A DNA stretch of 64,000 nt from Chitinophagaceae bacterium (lineage in GTDB: Bacteria; Bacteroidota; Bacteroidia; Chitinophagales; Chitinophagaceae). The notes below the pieces were generated by a model. That model searched no databases. It had not been told where the DNA came from and saw only the letters and a list, made by a program, of their open reading frames with translations. Made by a program: the position numbers and the translations under genes. This document shows positions 43,785-51,777 of the stretch, piece by piece (positions within the stretch are counted from its first letter, which is position 1; each line of letters starts with the position of its first letter). Location: contig CANLAE010000001.1 of NCBI GenBank assembly GCA_947488765.1, forward strand, positions 355,947 through 419,946, given 5' to 3'.

Positions 43785-43821
43785 AACCCAATAAATTCAA
43801 TGATTTATTGGGTTTTTTATT
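43785..43821. terminator. Strong terminator after the ECF operon, possibly bidirectional
   Basis: AACCCAATAAAT (43785-43796) pairs perfectly with ATTTATTGGGTT (43803-43814) around a 6-base loop; TTTTATTT follows. It sits between convergent genes. Confidence 0.85.
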
Positions 43822-44561
43822 TATGAGCCTATAAAAAATGGCGTTTTAATATCGTGGTAAAATAAAAATTTCCAGTGATTTGTATTGCCTTCATTCCACC
43901 ATGTTTGTCTTAATTCCATACATTTTTTTCCATCAAAATCATATTTAGCTACAAACTTGCTTTTCATTTGTTGTAATTGTGGCGCATCATCACCGCCAAA
44001 GAAAACAACCTCATTATTTTCTTTTATCCAAAATACTTGGTGGAAACGACTGTGCCCGCCGGTAATTTCATATTGTATATAATTATCAATAATTCCATTG
44101 CCGTCTAACCAAACAACTTGTACATGATTTTCCAGAACGGCAAATTCATCGGTCATATAACTTGGGTAACCGGTTTCCATTGCTAATTCAAATTCTTTTT
44201 TCTGCACATAATATTTTGCATTAGGGCAACTTAAATGATAATTGCCAATTGTATCTCTTTTACTTACGCCTCCAGCATGGTCTTTATGCAAATGACTCAT
44301 CAATACTTTTGTTATTTCATTCGGATGTATCCCTTTTGCAGTAAGGTTTTGATGCAGTTGTAATTGCCCATTTACAGAAAAACCAAGTCCAGTATCAATC
44401 AATAAAATATCTTTTGAAGTAATTACAACAAATGGTTGTACCTCTACCAACAAACTTCCATTTGGGCGCTTTTGTAAATCATCTTTTTCAATATCAAAAG
44501 GCACAAAAATCTTTGTTTTATCAATTGTAAAAGTGCCTTCAGAAAGTGGAATGATTGTCAT
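43821..44561 (-). CDS. Metallo-beta-lactamase-fold hydrolase
   Basis: The 246-residue protein has the HxHxDH zinc motif: MSHLHKDHAGG (about residue 80), ITGGHSRFHQV with the third histidine, FFGGDDAPQ with the bridging aspartate, and a late histidine in FYHDI. This is a class of hydrolases including lactonases and glyoxalase-II-like enzymes; the substrate is unknown. ATG at 44561 (MTIIPLSEG) is preferred. A -7-like TACATTCG lies 4 bases before the start on the minus strand. Confidence 0.85.
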   Translation of the reverse strand: MTIIPLSEGTFTIDKTKIFVPFDIEKDDLQKRPNGSLLVEVQPFVVITSKDILLIDTGLGFSVNGQLQLHQNLTAKGIHPNEITKVLMSHLHKDHAGGVSKRDTIGNYHLSCPNAKYYVQKKEFELAMETGYPSYMTDEFAVLENHVQVVWLDGNGIIDNYIQYEITGGHSRFHQVFWIKENNEVVFFGGDDAPQLQQMKSKFVAKYDFDGKKCMELRQTWWNEGNTNHWKFLFYHDIKTPFFIGS

Positions 44562-44689
44562 ACTGCGAATGTACAATTGCTTATGAAAGTTTGTTGCCCA
44601 GAATTAAATTTTTTTAATCAACTTATTTACAATTACCATCATTTTTATTATTAATCTTTTTTTTGAAATTGATTATAAAAATAATTACC

Positions 44690-44842
44690 ATGGGAAGACT
44701 ACTCTATATTATTGCCGTAATATTAATCATAGGATGGTTAATCGGTTTTTTTGGATTTCATGCCGGAGGTATCATACATATATTATTAGTGATTGCACTA
44801 ATCGCTATTATATTAAGAGTGATTAAAGGAGGAAGTATTTAA
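44690..44842 (+). CDS. Small lmo0937-type membrane protein
   Basis: A 50-residue protein: MGRLLYIIAVILIIGW, LIGFFGFHAGGIIHIL, then a second helix ending RVIKGGSI. Two membrane helices joined by a short FGFHAGG turn are the mark of the lmo0937/DUF5670 family, widespread single-domain membrane proteins of unknown role and often stress-induced. The gene stands alone in about 430 bases between a metallo-hydrolase and a DEAD helicase. Confidence 0.8.
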   Translation: MGRLLYIIAVILIIGWLIGFFGFHAGGIIHILLVIALIAIILRVIKGGSI

Positions 44843-45005
44843 TTGATTTTTTGTTCTTAAAATAAGAAGTGCTTATTGATTATAATAATAAAAATGTAGT
44901 GATGCATTACAATGTAATTATGCAACTAGCAAGAATTTTATTAGGTAAAAGGCTGCTTGTTTCACCAATTCTTTAAACACCTTATTCTGATTGCGTTTTA
45001 GGGGA

Positions 45006-46148
45006 TTAATAACCCTTTAAATCCAACGCTTCCGTTTCAATTATTTCAACTTTTTTCCCCATCTTTTTTTGTATCACTTTAAAATGATGTTGTTCATCGG
45101 GTCCAATTAATGAAATGGCAGTTCCCGATGATGCTGCACGTCCGGTTCTCCCAATTCTATGAATATAATCTTTTGGAGATCTTGGTAATTCATAGTTAAT
45201 GACAAATGGTAAAGCATCAATATCAATACCTCTTGATGCCAAATCTGTTGCTACCAATACTTTCACAGCTCCCAACTTAAAATTTTTCAAAGCATCAGTT
45301 CTAGCTCCCTGGCTTTTTTTACTGTGCATTGCAGCTGCACTGATACCATGAGTTTTTAATTTTTCAACTACTGCATCTGCCCGATGAATGGAAGAAGTAA
45401 ATACCAGCACCTGCTGCATATTTTTTTCTTGAATCAAATATCGAAGCATTGGTCCTTTTCTTTCTTCTGCAACATCATAAGCTATTTGTTGAATCAAATC
45501 TATATGCTTCAAATCTTCTTTTACTTCAATCTTTACAGGATTTTGCAATAGTATTTCTGTAATTGTATTGATTTCTTTACCCAGCGTTGCAGAAAACAAT
45601 AAGTTTTGACGTTGTATTGGTAAAAGGGAAAATATGGAAGTCATTTCTGCTTTAAATCCAAGGTTCAACATTTTATCTGCTTCATCAATAACCAAAATAT
45701 CAATCTCAGAAATATTAAGTGCTTTTGAGTCTATTAAATCCAATAACCTTCCTGGTGTTGCAATTAATAATTCTATACCTTGTAAATGAATCATTTGGGT
45801 ATTTATTGAAACTCCACCAAATACTGATAATATTTTTACAGCCCGTGGCAATTGTGCGGCAAACATGGTACATACATCACCTACTTGCACTGCAAGTTCT
45901 CTTGTAGGAACTAAAATCAATGCTTTGATAAACCTGTTTTTTGCTGCAGGCTTTTTTTGAAATTGTTGTAAAATTGGTAGTACAAAACTTGCTGTTTTCC
46001 CCGATCCGGTTGGCGCTACACCTAATACATCTTTGCCCGAAAGTATTGCAGGGATTGCTTCTTTTTGTATAGGATAAGGATCAGTATAATGCTGTTTTGC
46101 CAATGCATGTAGTAAATGTGATGATAACCCAAGCGATGAAAATGACAT
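45006..46148 (-). CDS. DEAD-box ATP-dependent RNA helicase
   Basis: The 380-residue helicase has the two RecA-like domains only, with no C-terminal extension: Q motif near YTDPYPIQKEAIP, motif I APTGSGKTASF, Ia PTRELA, Ib TPGRL, II VIDEADKML, III SAT, IV VLVFTSS, V ATDLASRGIDI and VI HRIGRTGRA. This is a minimal DEAD protein of the RhlE/CsdA-like group that remodels RNA or RNP complexes; an actual role in ribosome assembly or cold adaptation cannot be assigned. It lies alone, facing away from the DUF4836 operon. Confidence 0.93.
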   Translation of the reverse strand: MSFSSLGLSSHLLHALAKQHYTDPYPIQKEAIPAILSGKDVLGVAPTGSGKTASFVLPILQQFQKKPAAKNRFIKALILVPTRELAVQVGDVCTMFAAQLPRAVKILSVFGGVSINTQMIHLQGIELLIATPGRLLDLIDSKALNISEIDILVIDEADKMLNLGFKAEMTSIFSLLPIQRQNLLFSATLGKEINTITEILLQNPVKIEVKEDLKHIDLIQQIAYDVAEERKGPMLRYLIQEKNMQQVLVFTSSIHRADAVVEKLKTHGISAAAMHSKKSQGARTDALKNFKLGAVKVLVATDLASRGIDIDALPFVINYELPRSPKDYIHRIGRTGRAASSGTAISLIGPDEQHHFKVIQKKMGKKVEIIETEALDLKGY

Positions 46149-46343
46149 ACTGATAATTTTAATGAATCAATCCTAATAATTCATGCAAACATAACATTCT
46201 AGTTTGTTGTGCTTTATTATTCTTAAAGTAAGCCCAATAAACATTTACCGTTCAATCTGTAATTATTACCAATCCTCAAAGAATACATGATTAGCCTCAA
46301 TTTTTCAAAACAAAACTTTACTTTCGATTTCAAAATAAAATTT

Positions 46344-48059
46344 ATGCGTAAAATAGCTTACTTATTACTTATTACAATTACAGCAACAATCATTATTACT
46401 TCTTGCGGAAAAAAAGCTGCTACAGAAGCAAAATATATTCCTAAAGAAGCTACTGCCGTAGTAGTTATAGATCCTCTTTCATTAAAAGAAAAAATGAGTA
46501 AAGGCAATATGTCTGTAGATAGTTTTTTGCTGCCATTTCAAAAAAAATCTGATACCGCTAGCATTGCCAAAAACAAAAAGGTATGGGAAGATTTTAAAGA
46601 AAATGGTATCAACTTAGACCGCAATTTGTATCTGTTTTTTGTTCAAAAAGGATCATTGCAAAAAGGGCAATCGTCTGCATATAGTTTCATGGGTAATATG
46701 AAAGATGAAACTAAATTTCAAGACTATTTAAAGAAGCAGGAAGAGACAAAAGATAAAGCTATTTCCAAAGGAAAAAATTATAGTTATGTACAAATGAGTA
46801 ACGAAAGTATCATTGCCTGGAATAACGAAGTGGTAATAGCTACATGGTATAATAAAGCTTCGAAATTTGAATATGATAGTTTGGGTAATTATAAAGCACC
46901 CGATGAAAGTGCAACTAAGTTAGAATTACAGCAAGAGGTAGAGCGACACTTCAATTTAAAAGAATCGGAGTCTGTTGTTTCTATCGCTCCGTTTAACAAT
47001 ATGTTTAATGAAAAAGCGGATGGTTATATTTTTAATTCTAGCTCTGCTGCTTTAGCATCTTTAAGTGCAATGCCATTGAGTTTGCCTAAATTGGAAACAT
47101 TGTTAAAAGACAATTATTCTACAACAACTTTCAATTTTGAAGATGGTAAAATTGTTGCCAAAGGAGTTACCCAAGCTAATCCAATGCTTGCTAGTATTTT
47201 GAAAAAATATGCTGGTCCTACTGTGAATATGGCAGCTCTTGAAAATTTTCCTGCCACCAATATGAATGGTGCAATGTTGGCTTCTTTTAATCCCGAGTTA
47301 TTCAATGGCATTTTAAAAGAGTTAGAAGTAAGTGCATTAATAGATGGTTTTTTAAGCAAGCAAGGATTAACAAGTGCTGATTTTTTCAAAGCAATGAAAG
47401 GAGAAATTAATGTGTTTGTAGGAGATTTTAAATTGGAAATGAAAGAAACAAATATTGCAATGCCCGATGGTAGCTCTTATAAAAACAAAAGTCAAATGCC
47501 AAGTGCCAAAATGATATTTACGGCAAGTATTGGTGACAAGCTTGCTTTTACAAAGCTCATGAATATAGCGGCTGAGAACGGTGCAGTGATTAAAACCACA
47601 TCGGGTTATGCAGCAGGTGATTTGATGAAAATGGCCAATTTATATTTGGTAGCCGATGAAAAAAACATCGTATTGGCTAGTGATTCTTTGACTTATGTTG
47701 CCTATCAAACTGCTAAAACAAAAGCAAAAATTGATGCTGATGTAAAGGATAAAATGAAAGGGAAAAGTACCGCAATGTTTATGGATATAAATTCAATCAT
47801 GAATGGTCTCATGCAAAGTGCTCAGGAAAAATCATTGGATGATGGAATGAAACTTATAAATGCAACATTTAAGGATATGGTTTTTACCATGGATAATTTT
47901 GATGGAAAGACTATCAAATCTCAAGGTGAAATAAGAATGTCAAATTCCAAACAAAATAGTTTGGTGAGTGTTATGCAAATGATCTCAGGAATCGTTAAAA
48001 TAATGAATGAAGACCGTCCTGTTGTAGTTTCAGATGTTGTCACACAGCCGATGCAGTAA
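46344..48059 (+). CDS. DUF4836-family lipoprotein
   Basis: The 571-residue protein begins MRKIAYLLL, with a lipobox near IITSCGKK (cysteine about residue 22). The body fits the DUF4836 family of Bacteroidota: KYIPKEATAVVVIDPLSLKEKM at the N-terminus and repeated alpha/beta units, for example MNGAMLASFNPELFNGIL and STAMFMDINSIMNGL. Function unknown. It is followed 29 bases later by the ABC ATPase and then a permease, so it may be an envelope lipoprotein related to that transporter; this is inference from position. ATG at 46344. Confidence 0.75.
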   Translation: MRKIAYLLLITITATIIITSCGKKAATEAKYIPKEATAVVVIDPLSLKEKMSKGNMSVDSFLLPFQKKSDTASIAKNKKVWEDFKENGINLDRNLYLFFVQKGSLQKGQSSAYSFMGNMKDETKFQDYLKKQEETKDKAISKGKNYSYVQMSNESIIAWNNEVVIATWYNKASKFEYDSLGNYKAPDESATKLELQQEVERHFNLKESESVVSIAPFNNMFNEKADGYIFNSSSAALASLSAMPLSLPKLETLLKDNYSTTTFNFEDGKIVAKGVTQANPMLASILKKYAGPTVNMAALENFPATNMNGAMLASFNPELFNGILKELEVSALIDGFLSKQGLTSADFFKAMKGEINVFVGDFKLEMKETNIAMPDGSSYKNKSQMPSAKMIFTASIGDKLAFTKLMNIAAENGAVIKTTSGYAAGDLMKMANLYLVADEKNIVLASDSLTYVAYQTAKTKAKIDADVKDKMKGKSTAMFMDINSIMNGLMQSAQEKSLDDGMKLINATFKDMVFTMDNFDGKTIKSQGEIRMSNSKQNSLVSVMQMISGIVKIMNEDRPVVVSDVVTQPMQ

Positions 48060-48088
48060 ATTATTTTATTCAATGAAGTTGTTGGTTT

Positions 48089-48736
48089 ATGCAGATAAAA
48101 CTTGAAAATATTATTCCTATTCCGTTAAAAGAAAACTTACAATATCGGTCTTCGGATATATGGAATACAACCCAAGTTTTTAATGCAGGCGAATGGGTAA
48201 ATATTAAAGCACCAAGCGGCACAGGTAAAACAACGCTAATACATTTTTTATACCAATTGCGATTTGATTTTGAAGGAAATATTTATTGGGATAATACCAA
48301 TACCAAACAAATAAATGCGGATGCTATTGCAATTGTGCGTCAACAAAAATTGAGCATTGTTTTTCAAGATTTAAAATTGTTTGGCAACCTTACCGCAAGA
48401 GAAAATATTGAGATCAATCGTGTTTTGCAACAACCTTATTGTGCATCTGAAAAGATAGATGAAATGGCTGCCCGTTTGGGGATTACCTCTATTCTAAATC
48501 AAAAAGTGTCATTGTGTAGTTATGGCGAGCAGCAACGCATTGCAATTATTAGAGCATTGGTACAACCTTTTGAGTTTTTATTGATGGATGAACCTTTTAG
48601 CCATTTGGATAATAACAATAAAAAAATTGCTGCCGAATTAATTGCTGCTGAATGTTCTGAAAGAAATGCTGCTTTTGTTTTAACTGATTTGGATGACAAT
48701 AATTTTTTTAATTACCATCGAAAATTAATTTTATAA
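48089..48736 (+). CDS. ABC transporter ATP-binding protein (LolD/FtsE-like)
   Basis: The 215-residue ATPase has Walker A KAPSGTGKTTL (about residues 42-52), Q-loop IVFQDLKLFGNL, Walker B FLLMDEPFSHLDN and a shortened C-terminus. The signature is unusual: CSYGEQQR in place of LSGGEQQR, with L to C and G to Y. The order and the partner permease 8 bases downstream fit the LolCDE/MacB/FtsEX type. The switch His is represented by a Thr-Asp in VLTDLDD, so the H-loop is also changed. Confidence 0.82.
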   Translation: MQIKLENIIPIPLKENLQYRSSDIWNTTQVFNAGEWVNIKAPSGTGKTTLIHFLYQLRFDFEGNIYWDNTNTKQINADAIAIVRQQKLSIVFQDLKLFGNLTARENIEINRVLQQPYCASEKIDEMAARLGITSILNQKVSLCSYGEQQRIAIIRALVQPFEFLLMDEPFSHLDNNNKKIAAELIAAECSERNAAFVLTDLDDNNFFNYHRKLIL

Positions 48737-48744
48737 TTGGTTAC

Positions 48745-49926
48745 ATGCTTACAAGGCTATTAAAGAAAATAATTTCAACAGCATCGGGCCGTACAAAATT
48801 TGTGATGGCTGTAGTTGGCTTATCTGTAGCGTTGTTGCTTATTTTAAGTGCCGTTCAAATACAAGCAAATTACAATGAATTGTTACATGGTAAAACAAAT
48901 ACAGACAGCACCGCTAATTTTTTGGTGATCAATAAGCAAGTAAACAACCAAACTATTAATGCAACAAGTTTATCTGATGATGAACTAAACCAATTACAAC
49001 ACCAACCTTTTATTGATGGAGTTGGAAATATTAGTGCAAGCAGGTTTAAAGCGTCTATTGAAAGCTATACATCAACCTTTCCATTTTATACGGACATTGC
49101 TTTTGAAACCGTGCCTGATGCTTTTATTGATGTTCAACCGAAAGATTGGCAATGGGATGAAAATGCAGATTTTATTCCATTAATTATACCCAATATGTTT
49201 TTGGATATTTATAATTTTCAATTCTCAGTTTCGCAAGGATATCCGCAGATTACACCCGATGTGTTGAAGATGGTTTCGTTTAAAATTAATTTGCAATACG
49301 GCAATGGACAAAAAGTAAGTTATACGGGACGAATAGTAGGTTTCAGCGACCGTATTTCAAGTGTTTTGGTGCCTCAAAGTTTCATGGAATGGGCAAATAG
49401 AAGATTTGGTAATTCGCTTTCAAATAAACCCAGCAGGGTAGTGATTAAAACCAAAGATCCCGGTAATCCGGATTTGGTGAAATACCTACAGAATCATGGT
49501 TTAACGGCAGATGCAGATAAAACAAGATTTAGTAAATACAGACAAATTGTAAATGCAATTGTAGGAGTGAGTTGGGTTACAGGTGCGGTAATGTTATTAT
49601 TTGCCTTATTGATTTTTACTTTGTTTATTCAACTCACAATAGCATCTTGTCAAACTGAAATTCAGTTGCTGATAACATTGGGTGCTTCGCCAAAACAGCT
49701 ACAACGATTTTTAATGCAACAGTTTTTCCCGTTTAACCTTATTGTTACATTTATTGTATTAATTATCATTGCGGTATTACAATATTTATTGTGTTATTTT
49801 TTGCAACAACAACATATTTTTTTACAACCCTTACCTTCTTTAAGCACTGTAGCTGCCGCAATAATTGTTGTATTAGTTTTATGGTGGGTAAATAGAAGTA
49901 CAATAAAAAAATATATTCGAATGTAG
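48745..49926 (+). CDS. ABC transporter permease, FtsX/LolC/MacB-like
   Basis: The 393-residue permease has one N-terminal membrane helix (about residues 18-40), a long periplasmic domain (about 45-270; NFLVINKQV, DVQPKDWQWD), and three C-terminal helices (about 280, 340 and 375), which is the four-helix layout of MacB/LolC/FtsX. The cytoplasmic loop between helices carries LLITLGASPKQLQRFL, as in this family. Together with the ATPase upstream it probably moves lipoproteins or signals across the inner membrane. FtsX has a shorter domain, so LolC-like is favoured. Confidence 0.82.
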   Translation: MLTRLLKKIISTASGRTKFVMAVVGLSVALLLILSAVQIQANYNELLHGKTNTDSTANFLVINKQVNNQTINATSLSDDELNQLQHQPFIDGVGNISASRFKASIESYTSTFPFYTDIAFETVPDAFIDVQPKDWQWDENADFIPLIIPNMFLDIYNFQFSVSQGYPQITPDVLKMVSFKINLQYGNGQKVSYTGRIVGFSDRISSVLVPQSFMEWANRRFGNSLSNKPSRVVIKTKDPGNPDLVKYLQNHGLTADADKTRFSKYRQIVNAIVGVSWVTGAVMLLFALLIFTLFIQLTIASCQTEIQLLITLGASPKQLQRFLMQQFFPFNLIVTFIVLIIIAVLQYLLCYFLQQQHIFLQPLPSLSTVAAAIIVVLVLWWVNRSTIKKYIRM

Positions 49927-49932
49927 TAATAG

Positions 49933-50601
49933 CTATATTTTGATGATATTATTTTTAATGGCGTAAAGAACCAATCCAACCCGTGAATTAATATTTAATT
50001 TTTCAAAACAAGATGCTCTATAGTTTTCGACAGTTGTAAAACTGATACCCATTTTTTCAGCAATTTGTTTGTAAGCCAAATCTGATGCTGTATGTTGTAT
50101 AAATTCTAATTCTCTTGGAGAAAACTTTAATTTGGTTTTACTTTTTTTTTGTTCTTTTTCTGAATCTTTTGTAATGGAATAAAAAACTTCTCCGTCTAGT
50201 GTAACATCCATGCAAAATCCAGTTTCAAAAACTTGTATAATTGCATCGTGTACTTCTCTTATTGATGCTTCTTTCAAAACAAAGCCTGATGCACCGTGAT
50301 TGATCATTTTAATGATTGAAAATTCATCATCTCTCATGCTTAATGCAATCACTTTAATCTTTGGAAAATGCTGCTGCAACCATGTTGTAGTTTCATAACC
50401 ATCCATTTTTGGCATTTGAATATCCATTAAAGCGATATCAATTTGAGAATCGGCAGCTGTTAATTTTTCCTGTAGATCTATACCATTTACCGCTTCAAAA
50501 ACAACTTCTATATCCGGGAGTTGTTCAAGTAATTGTTTTAATCCGTAACTAAAAAGTTTGTGATCGTCAATAATAGCGATTCTTATTTCAGGCTTTTTCA
50601 T
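49933..50601 (-). CDS. NarL/LuxR-type response regulator (orphan)
   Basis: The 222-residue protein has a receiver domain with acidic pocket D12-D13 and phosphoacceptor D60 in ALMDIQMPKMDG, LSMRDDE and GFVLKEAS, a linker rich in Lys/Ser, and a C-terminal LuxR helix-turn-helix (FSPRELEFIQHTASDLAYKQIAEKMGISFTTVENYRASC). No histidine kinase is adjacent, so it is orphan in this window. An alternative start is at 50613. The leader just upstream contains a 12-base tandem repeat. Confidence 0.88.
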   Translation of the reverse strand: MKKPEIRIAIIDDHKLFSYGLKQLLEQLPDIEVVFEAVNGIDLQEKLTAADSQIDIALMDIQMPKMDGYETTTWLQQHFPKIKVIALSMRDDEFSIIKMINHGASGFVLKEASIREVHDAIIQVFETGFCMDVTLDGEVFYSITKDSEKEQKKSKTKLKFSPRELEFIQHTASDLAYKQIAEKMGISFTTVENYRASCFEKLNINSRVGLVLYAIKNNIIKI

Positions 50602-50621
50602 GAATACATGCATAATTATCT

Positions 50622-50665
50622 GCTTTTTTTGAAGCTTTTTTTGAAGCTTTTTTTGAAGCTTTTTT
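50622..50665 (-). repeat. 12-base tandem repeat in the leader of the response regulator gene
   Basis: GAAGCTTTTTTT occurs three times in a row (50631-50642, 50643-50654, 50655-50665), with a partial copy before it from 50622. It lies 9 bases or more upstream of the response regulator start, and therefore in its leader or promoter. Confidence 0.7.
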
Positions 50666-50813
50666 CATTATAACTTAACAGAATGTAATATAATGTAAAA
50701 AACATAAATTAATTATTAATTTTTTTTATAGATAGAATTATTTTTTTTTAACGAATCGATACTTAATAAATTGTTGGATAATCTTTACCTTTATTCTTTA
50801 AATATTTAATGCT

Positions 50814-51587
50814 ATGTCAATTTTTAAATCGGGTAATCCAACATTAACCCAAAAAATTTTTGAAAAAAGTCTTTCAAATGATGCTTCTTTACAAGGTACA
50901 ATGACCGTTAGAGGTGCAATTAATAAGTTTGGTTTTTTATTATTAATGGTAATTGGAGCTGCTTCATTTACCTGGCAGCAATATTATAATGGGCAACCTA
51001 AGTTGATGATGACTTTTTTAATGATTGGTGCTATTGGAGGTTTTATAACTGTTTTAGCAATTTCTTTCAAACCTAATTGGGCTCAGTATTTGGCTCCTTT
51101 ATATGGTATTTTGGAAGGCTTTTTTATTGGTGCAGTTTCTGCTATAATCAATGATGCAATGAGTGAAACGTATCCCAACATTGTAATACAAGCTGTTGGA
51201 CTTACAATGGGGGTAGCATTTGCAATGTTCTTGTTGTATAATTTTAGAATCATCAGAGCAACAGAGAAATTTAAAAGTGTAATGATTTCTGCTACATTAG
51301 GTATTGCTATATTTTATGGTATTACGATGTTGTTACGCTTGTTTGGTGTACAAATGGGCTTTATGAATTTTGGCGATAGTAGTTTGTTGGGTATTGGTAT
51401 TAGTTTGTTTGTAGTTGCCATTGCTGCTTTGAATTTAATCATGGATTTTGATATGATAGAACAAGGTGCCGAACAAGGTGCTCCTAAATATATGGAGTGG
51501 TATGGTGCCTTTGGTTTACTAGTTACTATTGTATGGTTATATGTAGAAATGTTGAAATTGCTGAGCAGATTTTCAAGCAGAGATTAG
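50814..51587 (+). CDS. Bax inhibitor-1/YccA-family membrane protein
   Basis: The 257-residue protein has seven hydrophobic segments after a cytosolic N-terminus with TMTVRGAINKFG, as in the Bax inhibitor-1/YccA family. LEGFFIGAVSAIIND is the typical internal segment, and the last helices contain LIMDFDMIEQGAEQGAPKYMEW. These are small inner-membrane proteins, possibly pH-gated leak channels or protease modulators. The gene stands alone with a strong terminator downstream. Confidence 0.9.
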   Translation: MSIFKSGNPTLTQKIFEKSLSNDASLQGTMTVRGAINKFGFLLLMVIGAASFTWQQYYNGQPKLMMTFLMIGAIGGFITVLAISFKPNWAQYLAPLYGILEGFFIGAVSAIINDAMSETYPNIVIQAVGLTMGVAFAMFLLYNFRIIRATEKFKSVMISATLGIAIFYGITMLLRLFGVQMGFMNFGDSSLLGIGISLFVVAIAALNLIMDFDMIEQGAEQGAPKYMEWYGAFGLLVTIVWLYVEMLKLLSRFSSRD

Positions 51588-51605
51588 AAAATTAAATTCT
51601 TATAT

Positions 51606-51633
51606 AAGCCGAAGTATTTACTTCGGCTTTTTT
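51606..51633 (+). terminator. Terminator after the BI-1 gene
   Basis: AAGCCGAAG (51606-51614) pairs with CTTCGGCTT (51621-51629) around TATTTA, followed by TTTTTG. Confidence 0.85.
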
Positions 51634-51777
51634 GTTGCATTACATTTTGAACCCTGAAGTGTGCGACGCCGAAACAGATTAATAGAAATATTACTGCTGG
51701 GTACAAAATTATTCTCTTTTTAAATGATTGCTGCTCAGTAAATATTTATTACTTTGCCTCACTAAAAAAACTTACGT

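Noticed and set aside
50622..50665. CRISPR-like repeat
   Set aside because: Repeats are 12 bases, contiguous, without spacers; it is a simple tandem repeat.
51658..51672. GTGTGCGACGCC resembles half of the REP at 54 kb
   Set aside because: Ten of twelve bases match but no partner arm is present, so chance similarity cannot be excluded.
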